A stretch of 64,000 bases of DNA from Roseihalotalea indica (GTDB lineage: Bacteria > Bacteroidota > Bacteroidia > Cytophagales > Cyclobacteriaceae): positions 620,001 through 684,000 of the forward strand of contig NZ_JAINFL010000002.1 of assembly GCF_022458895.1 (NCBI RefSeq). Direction: 5' to 3'. Position numbers and translations under genes: made by a program. The first letter of the stretch is position 1; every line of letters begins with the position of its first letter. Below, piece by piece: positions 41,675 through 51,680 of this stretch. Below the pieces are notes generated by a model. It made no database searches. It saw nothing but the letters and a program-made list of their open reading frames with translations, and was not told the origin of the DNA.

Positions 41675-41936
41675 ATGAATAATAAATTACCGAAGCCCAT
41701 TAGAAGTGAAGAGGAATTAGACGCCGCTTTTGCCCGAATCGATGAGTTGATGGATGCTCAACCCGGAACCTCGGAAGGAGAGGTAATGGACCTCTTATGA
41801 ACTGATATGGGCCTATGAACAGCGCCATCACTCGATTGATGCCCCTGACCCTATTGATTTGATCAACTCAAGGATGGAAAGTGGAGAGTTAACTCTAGAT
41901 CAACTTAAAGAAGTACTACCCAATCTCAGGTATTGA
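41675..41936 (+). pseudogene. Frameshifted HigA-type antitoxin N-terminal domain
   Basis: ATG at 41675 opens a frame KPIRSEEELDAAFARIDELM...SEGEVMDLL and then TGA. A shift of one base at about 41797 continues as SYELIWAYEQRHHSIDAPDP, then IDLINSRMESGELTLDQLKEVL and TGA at 41934-41936. The combined sequence matches the N-terminal region of HigA/XRE antitoxins (xxEYExALxRIxELMxAxPGTxExDELxLL...YExxHxPIxxPDPIExIxFRMEQxxLT). The helix-turn-helix that should follow is cut short. No HigB toxin frame lies within 300 bases on either side. Confidence 0.6.
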
Positions 41937-42106
41937 ACAAACGCCGCCGAATTGCCATGAACACCGCTTTAAAAATCGTAAAACTTAGCTGGGTACCGGC
42001 TGAATCGTTTTTCCAGACACCGTATTGGAGCTCGTTTGATTGAGTCTGCGATTCGTATAAACTTTTTTATATATTGAATACCTAAGTGTTATAGGAATAT
42101 ATTAAG

Positions 42107-43210
42107 ATGTATAATAAAAAATATAAGTACTGGAGAGGAGTCGCCTATATTTTTACTTTAATTTTTGGGTTACGAGCATTACAGAACACGAAAAAGAACG
42201 AAAATTACATTCTTATAAGTAAGAAGGAAAATGATAAAAAACAGAAAAAATTTACCTGGCTAGATGGAATAAAGCTCTTTTTCGAATTTGTTCTAGTTAT
42301 TACAGCCCTTTCCACATTGTATTATTTAATACAGCAAAATGATATTATAGCACAACAGCAAAAAGATATCCAAGAACAAAATAACTATATTAGAGAACAA
42401 AGCCTCCAAAACATTCGCTCCACCAATGCCCAAATTACCTCAGATCTCATTGCTACCATAGAAGCACGAAGAAATATTGATAGCATCAATGGTTTGATAG
42501 GCCCTGATGGAAGTTGGCAATTGCCGAACTCATTATTGTATCGCGTTGTGACTATTTCTCGAGCATTAATTCCTTATGATACTGTCATCACTGACAATGC
42601 TTTACCTTCTGGCGAGTGGGAGGAGGAAGTTAATAATGAATGGGCCTACCAGATGAGATCTTTTGGTGTTTCAGAACGCACGAGAATTGATACAGTCGTG
42701 TTAAGTCCAGAACGAGGTTTTTTGCTTTCAGCATTAGTCGATGCTAAAGTAAAGTTTCCCCTATATCCCAACCCAAACTTCGAGTATGCAGATTTAAGAG
42801 GCGCTGGCTTCAGAAATATCAGCCTGCGTGGCGTGAATCTTAAAGGTGCTGATTTACGGCGAGCAGCATTCTACGGAACAGATCTGACCAACACAAAATT
42901 GTTTGGTGCATATCTCCATAGAGCAACCTTTGAACATGCAAGAGGGATTAGCATAGATTTTAGAAAGGCCAAACTTAATGCTACTATCATTGGAGAAGAC
43001 ATCAGTGGAAATTACGACTCTGCTCTTTTGTTTTTTACACAGTTTATGGGTACAGAAATAAGTGGAACTTTCCGCGGAGCGAAAGTTTACGGTGTGAGCA
43101 CTAATCTTGCAGACTATAGACATCCTTTTCTTGTAGGTGGCGCTATATTAATCGATAGCTTAGGAAATCCTCTTCCTGATACCCTCCAAAATATAGAACT
43201 TTATGAATAG
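42107..43210 (+). CDS. Membrane-anchored pentapeptide-repeat protein
   Basis: 367 residues. Two membrane helices (about 10-26 and 55-77), then a coiled coil (QQNDIIAQQQKDIQEQNNYI) and a pentapeptide-repeat block from about 225 to 290 with the A(D/N)Lxx rhythm: YADLRGAGFRNISLRGVNLK and GADLRRAAFYGTDLTNTKLF. Such quadrilateral beta helices mediate protein contacts. The gene is clearly more AT-rich than its neighbours and lies next to an antitoxin remnant, which suggests separate acquisition. Biochemical role unknown. Confidence 0.75.
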   Translation: MYNKKYKYWRGVAYIFTLIFGLRALQNTKKNENYILISKKENDKKQKKFTWLDGIKLFFEFVLVITALSTLYYLIQQNDIIAQQQKDIQEQNNYIREQSLQNIRSTNAQITSDLIATIEARRNIDSINGLIGPDGSWQLPNSLLYRVVTISRALIPYDTVITDNALPSGEWEEEVNNEWAYQMRSFGVSERTRIDTVVLSPERGFLLSALVDAKVKFPLYPNPNFEYADLRGAGFRNISLRGVNLKGADLRRAAFYGTDLTNTKLFGAYLHRATFEHARGISIDFRKAKLNATIIGEDISGNYDSALLFFTQFMGTEISGTFRGAKVYGVSTNLADYRHPFLVGGAILIDSLGNPLPDTLQNIELYE

Positions 43211-43481
43211 TTTTTAGAGTAGAAAAACACCAGTAGAGATTCTATAAGAAAAGACTTACTTATACAGAAGTATATGTTAATTGTTTCCTGTTCTGAACAT
43301 TGTAAAAGTTATAAATACGCTTCACGTTTCATACTATATACCAAAACATCATAGCAAGAAGCAGAAATGACGAAGCTATTCCCTCAAAAAGAGCAAATTA
43401 CCTTCAGATTATTGCCTCCGAATGGCGATTAAAAGCGTTTTATTTTATTGAATACGCATACGATTGATGCATAAATCAATC

Positions 43482-46400
43482 CTATTCATTCCCCCTCGGA
43501 ATTTCGGTAGGGTGGTATAGTACTTCTACCGCTTTCTTCAGTTGCTGATCTTCTCCTTCCAGCACTGGTTGCGGGTCGTTTTTGACGAGATGATCGGGCT
43601 CGAGTTGCTGGTTCTCGAGGAAGCTGCCTTTCGTATCCACCATGCCGACCTGCGGGATGCCGAAGACCAGTGAGGGATCAATCTGCCGTTCCCACCAGAC
43701 GGCGGTGCCGGTGCCGGGTACAGGCATGCCTACGGTTTCACCGGTGCCCAGGGCTTTGTAGGCGAAGGGGAACATGTGGGCATCGGAGTAGTTTCCTTCT
43801 CCCATAATGACGGATGATGGGCGAGTCCACTTGAACTGAGGTTCGGCACCCAGCTTTTGGCCACGGGGCAGGAAGCTGATGTATTCGGTGCCGTTGAGGA
43901 AGGTCACCAGATCATCGTGTAGCCAGCCGCCCCCGTTGAAGCGGGTATCAACCACCACTGATTCTTTGTCGGAATAGCGGCCCAGCAACTCACTGAACAC
44001 TTCGCGGAAACTGTCGTCGTTCATGCCGCGCACGTGTACGTAGCCAACCTTTCCATTGGATAGTTCTTCGGTTTCGGCCCGGCGTAGTTTCACCCAGCGT
44101 TCGTAGAGCAGTTCGTACTCTTCTCCCATGCTGATCGGCTTCACTCGCACATCCCAGCGTTCTTTTTCATCCGGGTCGTACATGGATAGAAGCGTGAATT
44201 TTCCGGTTTTGCGGTTCAGCAGCGGAGCCACATTCATATTGGCGGCAATAGGTTCCCCATCAATCTTTTCAATAATATGACCGGCTTCAATATGGTACGT
44301 CGGGTCATCCAGCGGGCTTTTATCCATGATCTCCAGAATCTTCAATCCCTCGCCCTGGTACGACTCATCGTAGAAGGCCGCCAGCGAGGCGGTTTCGTCG
44401 GCTCCGTCGTGGTCGGGGTAAAAGCGGCAGCCGGTGTGGGATGCGTTCAGTTCGCCCAGCAGTTCGCTCATCATTTCAGAAAAATCATAGTTGTTGTTGA
44501 TGTGTGGCAGAAATGGCTCATAGGCTGCTTTCAGGCTATCCCAGGCCACTCCGTGCAGGTCTTTTACGTAAAATTTCTTTTCTACCTGCCTCCACATGTG
44601 CTCGTACATGTATTCCCGCTCCGAGCGAGGTTTCAGCTCCATTTCCGCCTTAAAGGCCACCGGGTCTTTGCTCTTCTTCTTGATATCTACTTTAACGATC
44701 TTGCCGCCATTCATCACGAAGAGGGTTTCGCCTTTTTTATCCAGAGCCAGTTGCCCACCCCGCTCTTCCAGTTTTACTAAGATTTCGGTCGAGCGTTCGC
44801 GCAGGTCGGTCACCCACACGTCGTGGCCCTTCTCAAAGCTGCTGAGGTAGTAGAGTTTTTCTCCATCGGGCGAAAGCAGGGCATCTGCCAGGTCAGACGA
44901 GTGAATGGTCAGCCGGGCGGTGCGGTCTTCTACATCTTCCAGTACCATGTTAATCGGGTCGGCTACTTTCTTCTCTTCTTCAGCTTTCTTTTCTTCCTCC
45001 GATTGTTTCTTTTTTTCCTCCTCTTCTTTTTCTTTAATCAGAGCGTATTCTTCTTTGCTCAGGTTGAATCGCTCCCAGGCTTTGGGATCAAAAAACATGG
45101 CGTGTACATCGCTCTGCGAGCCCCAGCTTCCGTGCGAACGCATGCCGTTGCGGTCGGTAAACCAGATCATCATCTCCCCGTCCATCTGCCATTTAGGCAC
45201 TGCATCGGTATAACCACTGTTGGTCAGATTTACCACCTCACCTTCTCCCGAAGCGGGAATCAGCCCTACCTCATCAATCCAGCGACCCCGGTCCAGGAAC
45301 TGCGCCAGAAACCATTTACCATCTGGCGACCACTGGTACCACTGGTCACCATCAGCGTAAGAGTAATTTTTTGTGCCGGACAGAATTGTACGGATTTCTT
45401 TACTCTCTAAGTTGACTACCCTCAGTGTGGTTCGCTCTTCCAGAAAAGCCACTTCTTTGCCATCGGGTGAATAAGAGGGTTGGAAGGTTTCCATGTCGGT
45501 CACTAGAATGGGCGTTTCTTCCAGTACGGTAGCCGCGTAGAAATAAGGCTCTTCATCGCGACCAATGCGGGTTTCGTAGAGATTCCAGCTATGATCACGC
45601 TCACTGGCATAGAGAATTTTTCGCCCTTCGGGATCAAAGCTGATGGAGCGCTCCTGCTCGGGAGTGTTAGTCACTCGTTTAGTAAGTCCGTTTTCCACGG
45701 CGGTCACGAACACTTCGCCTCGTACCACAAAAGCAATCTCTTTCCCGTTGGGAGAAAGCGCCATTTCGGTAGCTTCGTCAGAGAAAGTTTTGAGCATGCG
45801 GGCATTGTATTTATCATCAGCCCGGATGGTGACAGAAACCTTTTTGGGTTCTTCACCTTCTTTCATGGTAAAGATTTCTCCGTGGTAGCCAAAGCACAAG
45901 GTTTCCTCATCGGATACGGACAGGAACCGCACCGGGTGGGTATCAAAATTGGTGAGCTGGCTTTTACGAGCGGGGGTATTTACCGCCATTTTCCATACAT
46001 TAAAGCTGCCACTCTCTTCGCTCAAATAATACACTGATTGTTCATCGGTACTCCACCAGGGGTCTCGATCCTCACCATTGAACGTAGTCAGTTGCGTATG
46101 TTCACCGGAGGCGGCATCGTATCGCCAGATATCCCGGGCAATGGAAGAAGTGTGGTGCTTGCGCCAATTGTCTTCATAACCTTTTAAGTCCTGATACAAC
46201 ATCTGCTCGCCCGAGGCTGACAGATGAGCATGGTCCATCGGTAAAGAAAGCTCCTGAGTTGGTCGACCTCCCTCTACCGAAATGCGGTACAATTGGTTGA
46301 ACCGACGATAGGGAAACAAAGCACTTTCGGCACTGGGGGTGCGGATAGAAGTAAACATAACGGCCTGTCCATCGGCTGTAAAATCTGACGGGTGATCATC

Positions 46401-46724
46401 TGCGGAATGAAACGTAAGTCGTTCAGCCTTTCCACCCTCAGCGGGCATGAGGTACACGTCGAAGTTACCAAACCGGTCAGAAGCAAAAGCAATCTGCTTA
46501 CCATCAGGCGACCAGACAGCCTGGTAATCGTGCGCTTCATGCAGGGTGAGCGGAACTGCTTCTCCGCCAGTGCGGGGTACAGAATACAGATCGCCCATAT
46601 AACTAAAAACGATGGTTTGCCCGTCGGGCGAAATGGCTGGATAGCGCATCCAAGTAGGATCTTCATTATCCTGAGCCGCCACCAAACACGGTAATACGCT
46701 GAGTATAAAAAGTAGACGATGCAT
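43482..46724 (-). CDS. Tricorn-like S41 serine protease with WD40-like propellers
   Basis: 1080 residues with a signal peptide (ends LVAAQ, residue 18). Many PD40 beta-propeller blades (YPAISPDGQTIVFSYMGDLY, AVWSPDGKQIAFASDRFGN, and others) fill residues 25-640; a Glu/Lys-rich helix (KEKEEEEKKKQSEEE) interrupts near 560. After it come a PDZ-like region (about 760-850) and the C-terminal S41 core: GKVGYVHVRGMNDDSF, VVDTRFNGGGW and the region GEGNYSDAHMFPFAYK, where the Ser is the expected nucleophile. A secreted, peptide-degrading protease in the periplasm. Common in this group. Confidence 0.9.
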   Translation of the reverse strand: MHRLLFILSVLPCLVAAQDNEDPTWMRYPAISPDGQTIVFSYMGDLYSVPRTGGEAVPLTLHEAHDYQAVWSPDGKQIAFASDRFGNFDVYLMPAEGGKAERLTFHSADDHPSDFTADGQAVMFTSIRTPSAESALFPYRRFNQLYRISVEGGRPTQELSLPMDHAHLSASGEQMLYQDLKGYEDNWRKHHTSSIARDIWRYDAASGEHTQLTTFNGEDRDPWWSTDEQSVYYLSEESGSFNVWKMAVNTPARKSQLTNFDTHPVRFLSVSDEETLCFGYHGEIFTMKEGEEPKKVSVTIRADDKYNARMLKTFSDEATEMALSPNGKEIAFVVRGEVFVTAVENGLTKRVTNTPEQERSISFDPEGRKILYASERDHSWNLYETRIGRDEEPYFYAATVLEETPILVTDMETFQPSYSPDGKEVAFLEERTTLRVVNLESKEIRTILSGTKNYSYADGDQWYQWSPDGKWFLAQFLDRGRWIDEVGLIPASGEGEVVNLTNSGYTDAVPKWQMDGEMMIWFTDRNGMRSHGSWGSQSDVHAMFFDPKAWERFNLSKEEYALIKEKEEEEKKKQSEEEKKAEEEKKVADPINMVLEDVEDRTARLTIHSSDLADALLSPDGEKLYYLSSFEKGHDVWVTDLRERSTEILVKLEERGGQLALDKKGETLFVMNGGKIVKVDIKKKSKDPVAFKAEMELKPRSEREYMYEHMWRQVEKKFYVKDLHGVAWDSLKAAYEPFLPHINNNYDFSEMMSELLGELNASHTGCRFYPDHDGADETASLAAFYDESYQGEGLKILEIMDKSPLDDPTYHIEAGHIIEKIDGEPIAANMNVAPLLNRKTGKFTLLSMYDPDEKERWDVRVKPISMGEEYELLYERWVKLRRAETEELSNGKVGYVHVRGMNDDSFREVFSELLGRYSDKESVVVDTRFNGGGWLHDDLVTFLNGTEYISFLPRGQKLGAEPQFKWTRPSSVIMGEGNYSDAHMFPFAYKALGTGETVGMPVPGTGTAVWWERQIDPSLVFGIPQVGMVDTKGSFLENQQLEPDHLVKNDPQPVLEGEDQQLKKAVEVLYHPTEIPRGNE

Positions 46725-47278
46725 AACGTAAGTGAGGTTTGTGTATCTAATTCAAAGATATAAAACTATTGCATGACACACCATCACTCACGAGAAAACA
46801 CTTACGGGTCAGCACGTTGAGAATTCTATTCGCAGCCAACCATCTTAACTTAGCCGTCTGTCTTCAATTCGTCTTTTCTCAAACTTTGCTATGGGTGATA
46901 ACATCTCGATTATTTTCTTCCTCTAAAAAATGAAATAAAGGCTATTCAAAACCGTAAATTCCAGAAGAACATATCAATCATCTCGAAAAGCAAAAATTAT
47001 TTCTGAGACAGTTCTTCTCGCCGGTATTACTGCAACTTATTATTACCAGCAGCTCTATCTTCACCGCTCATGCCGTAGCGGTCGGCTTTTGGTTGTGTGT
47101 AGGTGGCATTTGTATCTTCCTGACACTGCACCAACCCAACTGCCCGGTGAAACGAAAGGTAACTTCCTGAAAATTCCGGTGAAGTAGCCAAATTGTAAAA
47201 AATGATGAGGCGCGCTAAAAACATAGGAACATCAGTTTTGATGTTCCTACAGTAATTTTCCTTTATTCGGCATTATTT
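46725..47278. other. Intergenic stretch with a start-less frame and lysS terminator
   Basis: No complete gene. On the plus strand a frame of about 65 codons from 46967 to 47169 has no start codon yet looks like a small membrane protein end (QLIITSSSIFTAHAVAVGFW, then LCVGGICIFLTL). It may be the tail of a dead gene or chance. A terminator-like hairpin follows at 47223-47248. Confidence 0.35.
47223..47248 (-). terminator. Terminator hairpin of lysS
   Basis: TAGGAACATCA (47223-47233) pairs perfectly with TGATGTTCCTA (47238-47248), loop of four. Minus strand: the stem is followed by TGTTTTTAG. It lies 30 bases after the lysS stop (47279). Confidence 0.65.
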
Positions 47279-49030
47279 CTAGGATGCACTCGCTGCAATC
47301 CAGCCTTCTACTTCTTCTTTGGTAGGGTTGGCTACATCTTTCAGCTTCATCTTCTTGCGCATACCACACACATCATTATGCAATTTATTTGGCGAAGCCT
47401 CCTGTAATTGAGCTACGGTAGCGATACCGAGCTTTTGTAACACGGGTATCAACTCTGGCTTCACACCCAAATCAATAAAGTCCTGATCAGAGGCCTCTTC
47501 TTTCTTGGCTTCCGGCTTCATCTGCGGGAAGAAGATTACCTCCTGAATGGATGGTTGGTTGGTCATGATCATGGTAAGGCGGTCAATACCGACGCCCAGA
47601 CCGGCCGTAGGGGGCATGCCGTACTCCAAGGCTCGCAGAAAATCCTCGTCGAGCGTCATGGCTTCTTCATCGCCTCGTTTGCCCAGTTTGAGTTGCTCCT
47701 CAAAGCGCGCCCGCTGATCAATGGGGTCGTTCAACTCGGAGAATGCGTTACAGATTTCTTTTCCATTGCAGATCGCTTCAAAACGTTCTACCAGTCCTGG
47801 CTTGCTACGGTGCTTCTTGGCCAGTGGCGACATCTCTACCGGATAATCGGTGATAAACGTAGGCTGAATGAGCTTGGGCTCACAGGTTTCCCCGAAAATC
47901 TCGTCGATCAGCTTGCCTTTCCCCATGGTATCATCAATAGGCACATTCAGTTTACGAGCGGTTTCCCGCAGTTGAGTTTCGTCCATCTCACTGATGTCGA
48001 TATCGGTGTAGTGCTGAATGGCTTCAAACATGGTAAATCGTTTCCAGGGTCGCTGGAAGTTGATGGTGTGTTCGCCCACCTGCACTTCGGTAGTGCCGTG
48101 CAAATCCAGGGCAATACGCTCTACCATTTCCTCTACCAGATTCATCATCCACTCGTAGTCTTTGTAGGCTACGTAAAGTTCAACCTGGGTAAACTCAGGA
48201 TTATGAAAACGCGACATGCCTTCGTTCCGGAAATCTTTGCTAAATTCGTATACGCCATCAAATCCACCCACAATCAGTCGCTTTAAATACAACTCATTAG
48301 CAATCCGCAGGTACAAAGTCATGTCCAGCGTATTGTGGTGTGTTTTGAACGGGCGAGCCGCGGCCCCGCCATACAATGGTTGCAGAATTGGGGTTTCTAC
48401 TTCCAGATAGCCTTTTCCATCCAGATAATTTCGCATGGAGCTGACCAGCTTAGTGCGTTTGCGAAAGGTTTCCCGCACCTTCGGGTTCACAATCAGGTCT
48501 ACATATCGCTGGCGGTAACGCTGCTCAGGATCGGTAAACGCATCGTAGGTTTTGGTATTTCCCTGCTCGTCTTTTGCCTCTTTCGGCAAGGGCAAAGGGC
48601 GCAGCGATTTAGTGAGCACCTTCAATTCCTTTACATGCACGGTAGTTTCGCCGGTTTGGGTCGTAAACACAAAGCCTTTTACCCCGATGATATCGCCCAT
48701 ATCTAGTAACTGCTTAAAAACCGTATTATAGAGGGTTTTATCCTCATCGGGGCAAATTTCGTCGCGAGCAATATATACCTGGATACGCCCAGCTTCATCC
48801 TGAATTTCGGCAAACGAAGCTTTTCCCATTACCCGACGGCGCATCATCCGGCCGGCCAGACTCACCTGCTGAAAGCGGTCGGGGTCCTGTTTAAAATTTT
48901 TCTTTATATCCTGGGTATTGGTTGTGATCTCAAACAATTCGGAAGGATACGGCTCAATTCTCATATCCAGTAGTCGCTGCCGTTCTTCGCGGCGGTGTAG
49001 TTCTTGTTCGCTTAAAGGCATACCTATCAA
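47279..49030 (-). CDS. lysS: Lysyl-tRNA synthetase, class II, with C-terminal extension
   Basis: 583 residues. The N-terminal OB fold (about 60-170) is followed by the class II catalytic domain: motif 2 [20 protein letters not shown] near 265 and motif 3 [13 protein letters not shown] near 480. After residue 510 there is an extra domain of about 70 residues ([20 protein letters not shown]) with a helix-hairpin-helix-like pattern, found in LysRS of many Bacteroidota. The ATG at 49021 (MPLSEQ) is an equally plausible start. It charges tRNA-Lys. Confidence 0.96.
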   Translation of the reverse strand: MIGMPLSEQELHRREERQRLLDMRIEPYPSELFEITTNTQDIKKNFKQDPDRFQQVSLAGRMMRRRVMGKASFAEIQDEAGRIQVYIARDEICPDEDKTLYNTVFKQLLDMGDIIGVKGFVFTTQTGETTVHVKELKVLTKSLRPLPLPKEAKDEQGNTKTYDAFTDPEQRYRQRYVDLIVNPKVRETFRKRTKLVSSMRNYLDGKGYLEVETPILQPLYGGAAARPFKTHHNTLDMTLYLRIANELYLKRLIVGGFDGVYEFSKDFRNEGMSRFHNPEFTQVELYVAYKDYEWMMNLVEEMVERIALDLHGTTEVQVGEHTINFQRPWKRFTMFEAIQHYTDIDISEMDETQLRETARKLNVPIDDTMGKGKLIDEIFGETCEPKLIQPTFITDYPVEMSPLAKKHRSKPGLVERFEAICNGKEICNAFSELNDPIDQRARFEEQLKLGKRGDEEAMTLDEDFLRALEYGMPPTAGLGVGIDRLTMIMTNQPSIQEVIFFPQMKPEAKKEEASDQDFIDLGVKPELIPVLQKLGIATVAQLQEASPNKLHNDVCGMRKKMKLKDVANPTKEEVEGWIAASAS

Positions 49031-49571
49031 TTTATTCGGTCGGCAAAGTTACGGACAAGGATTGAAGAATAGAAGGGTTAGAGGGGGATTGTTCTATTGT
49101 TCGATTGTTGATTGCTAAATGGCTTAATTGTTAAATGGTTGGATGGCTAAATTGCTAATTGTACTCAAGTTCAGGGTTTCAAGTTCTCAGTTCAGAGTTC
49201 TGAGGAATTAGTTTAGGGTTTGTATTCGGAGGTTAATATTCTTCGGGCTTCTGTCTACTAAATGTTTCTGGCCTCCAACTCAATATGATCCGGTCTTCGG
49301 CTTCCTGTCTACGTTTTCCTTTTCGGAGTCAGACTTCGGAAGTTTTGGCCCATGATGCGTCTTGGCTTCTTTGTTTTCTTAAACTTCCGAAGTCTCCGAT
49401 AAAGCCTCCTCCAACCCTTCACTCATTATCTCATTCATTCGACTTTTCCCATAACTTCGGACTCCCGACTTTCATTCACTCCCTGCTCCCAGCGCCAGGC
49501 ACCCAGCTCTATCCATCAACCCTTAAATATTTTGAATTTTATCGCCTTTTCTGACGTTACTAAGCGGAAAA
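49031..49571. other. Repetitive intergenic stretch
   Basis: No gene seen. From 49090 to 49155 the words GATTGCTAAATGGCTTAATT and GGATGGCTAAATTGCTAATT repeat as slipped low-complexity sequence; from 49220 the word CTTCGG recurs five times. An inverted repeat at 49331-49395 is embedded. Confidence 0.6.
49331..49395. repeat. 15-base perfect inverted repeat with 35-base loop
   Basis: AGACTTCGGAAGTTT (49331-49345) and AAACTTCCGAAGTCT (49381-49395) are exact reverse complements. It stands between divergently transcribed lysS and the parvulin cluster, so it could be a regulatory structure or part of a small repeat family. Confidence 0.55.
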
Positions 49572-49646
49572 ATGAAGGCACTTGGTGCCAGGGTACGAAT
49601 CTACGCTGAAAAATTCGTAACATTACAGCTTGAAAAATTTAGGGAA

Positions 49647-51680
49647 ATGACCGTGATAAAAACTGAGTCATGGGTACTCCAGATAATGTGCATTACTTTA
49701 CTCTGGGGGCTGATTGGTTGTGCTGCGACGAAAAAAACCGCTCGTAATGATGCGGTGGACTATTCGCTCGAAAAAGCCGTATTGTTTACGTCAGGCGCTG
49801 ATACGGTGTTTGCTGACGATTTTTTATATGTGTACCAGAAGAACCGAGTCACCGATAGTGTGGCTGAGCGTTTGCCCGAAGGTAAAATTCAGGCGATGGA
49901 AGACTACCTGGATTTATACATTAATTTTCGGCTGAAAGTGAAAGCCGCTGAAGAAGAGGGGCTGCATCAAAGAGCAAGCTTTAAACAAGAGCTCGCTCAG
50001 TATCAGCAACAACTAGCCAAACCCTACCTGATAGAAAACCGGGTAACCGAACAATTAATTGAAGATGCCTACGAGCGAATGAAGCAGGAAGTGCGGGCAT
50101 CGCATATTCTGATTGAAGTGCCAGAAGACGCCTCACCGGCCGATACGTTAAAGGCATACCAACTAGCTGATAGCCTGCGTACGCTGGCCCAAAACGGGGC
50201 TTCTTTTTCTATGCTGGCCGAACAATATTCTGATGATCCTTCAGCAGCCTCCAATGGCGGAGACTTAAGCTATTTTTCGGCTCTGCAAATGGTGTATCCT
50301 TTTGAAAAAGCCGCTTACAGCACCCCGGTAGGTGAAATATCCTCTCCCGTGCGTAGTCGGTTTGGTTATCATATTATTAAAGTACATGACAAGCGACCTT
50401 CCCAAGGAAAAGTAAAGGTGGCCCACATTATGATCCGCTCGGGTAATGAGAACGATACCGCTGCTTATCAGAAAGCTATGCAGGTATATGAGCAATTACA
50501 AATGGGTGCAGACTGGAACGAGATGACCGAGCGTTTTTCAGAAGATGTATCCACTAAATCTAATGGTGGCGAATTACCTTATTTCGGTACCGGCAATATG
50601 ATTGAAAGCTTTGAGAACGCAGCTTTTGCTCTGAAAAACCCCGGCGATATCTCCCGCCCGGTGAAAACACGCTTTGGCTGGCATATTATTAAGCTGATTG
50701 ACCGGCAGGGACTGGAGCCTCTCAGCAAAATGCGACCTACGCTGGAAAGGCAAGTAGAGCGCAGTATACAGTCAGAAGTGCGGCAGAGCGAAATGGTTTC
50801 TACGCTTAAAGCGGAAAATAGCTTTGAGGCAAACCAAGGTACTATTGAGCAGGCATTATATTATTTATATGCTGGTGACCAAGCAGAAGTGACGACGCCC
50901 GAGCGAGGAGCTATGCTGTTTACCGTAGCGGATACCACACTGGAAGTAGGGAATTTCTATGATTATGTTCAGGAAAAACAGGGAGGACTAAGTGCCGATA
51001 GTGTGGAGGCGCATCAGCTTTATCAAGCATTTGAGGCGGAAAGCTTGCTGGCTTACGAAAAAAATCATCTGGCTGATAAGTACGATGACTACCGCCGCAT
51101 TCTTCAGGAATACCGAGATGGTATTCTACTGTTTGATATCATGGAAGAAAAAGTATGGTCTAAGGCAGTGGAAGACAGTGTAGGGCTGCGGCAATACTTT
51201 GAGAGCCACCGGGAAGATTACCGCTGGAAAGAGCGAGTACAGGCTACTATCATGGATGCCCAAAGTGAAACCATTCTGAATCAGGCAAAGAAGCAACTGG
51301 GTGAGGTTAACGGACCTTTGAGCGACGAAAAAATATCTCAGCTGGAAAGTGCTCTGAACAAAAAAACACCACTAGCACTACAAATTCATCAGGGTTTTTA
51401 TGAGCGAGGAGAAGAAAGACCCTCAGTAGAAGAAGTGATTGATAAAATAACCTGGGAGCCAGGTACGTACACAGTGGAAGAAAACGGCAGATTTTACTAT
51501 ATTCTTGTTCATGACGTATTACCCCCCAAATTAAAAGAGTTAGACGAGATAAAAGGCATTGTAATTGCAGACTACCAGAATGATTTAGACCAGCAATGGA
51601 TTGCTGCGTTACGAGAAAAATATCCGGTAGAAATTCATGAAGATGTGTTACAATACGTGGTTCAACAAACGGAACCTTAG
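49647..51680 (+). CDS. Lipoprotein foldase with two parvulin (PpiC) domains
   Basis: 677 residues from ATG 49647 (MTVIKTESW), which places a lipobox LIGC near residue 24; earlier in-frame ATG at 49572 would bury the signal. Two PpiC-type cis-trans isomerase domains follow each other: HILIEVPEDASPADTL through FGYHIIKV near 150-245 and HIMIRSGNENDTAAY through FGWHIIKL near 260-355, each ending in the typical F-G-[YWF]-H motif. A long helical C-terminal part follows. Acts on outer-membrane or secreted proteins in the periplasm. First of three such genes; its last 44 bases overlap the next. Confidence 0.85.
   Translation: MTVIKTESWVLQIMCITLLWGLIGCAATKKTARNDAVDYSLEKAVLFTSGADTVFADDFLYVYQKNRVTDSVAERLPEGKIQAMEDYLDLYINFRLKVKAAEEEGLHQRASFKQELAQYQQQLAKPYLIENRVTEQLIEDAYERMKQEVRASHILIEVPEDASPADTLKAYQLADSLRTLAQNGASFSMLAEQYSDDPSAASNGGDLSYFSALQMVYPFEKAAYSTPVGEISSPVRSRFGYHIIKVHDKRPSQGKVKVAHIMIRSGNENDTAAYQKAMQVYEQLQMGADWNEMTERFSEDVSTKSNGGELPYFGTGNMIESFENAAFALKNPGDISRPVKTRFGWHIIKLIDRQGLEPLSKMRPTLERQVERSIQSEVRQSEMVSTLKAENSFEANQGTIEQALYYLYAGDQAEVTTPERGAMLFTVADTTLEVGNFYDYVQEKQGGLSADSVEAHQLYQAFEAESLLAYEKNHLADKYDDYRRILQEYRDGILLFDIMEEKVWSKAVEDSVGLRQYFESHREDYRWKERVQATIMDAQSETILNQAKKQLGEVNGPLSDEKISQLESALNKKTPLALQIHQGFYERGEERPSVEEVIDKITWEPGTYTVEENGRFYYILVHDVLPPKLKELDEIKGIVIADYQNDLDQQWIAALREKYPVEIHEDVLQYVVQQTEP

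Noticed and set aside
44823..45410. 195-codon plus-strand frame, Phe/Leu-rich
   Set aside because: Antisense of the Tricorn-like protease, whose Glu/Lys-rich stretch gives Phe/Leu runs on the other strand. No family match or ribosome site.
47555..48286. 243-codon plus-strand frame
   Set aside because: Lies wholly antisense to lysS, which is certain; no recognisable domain.
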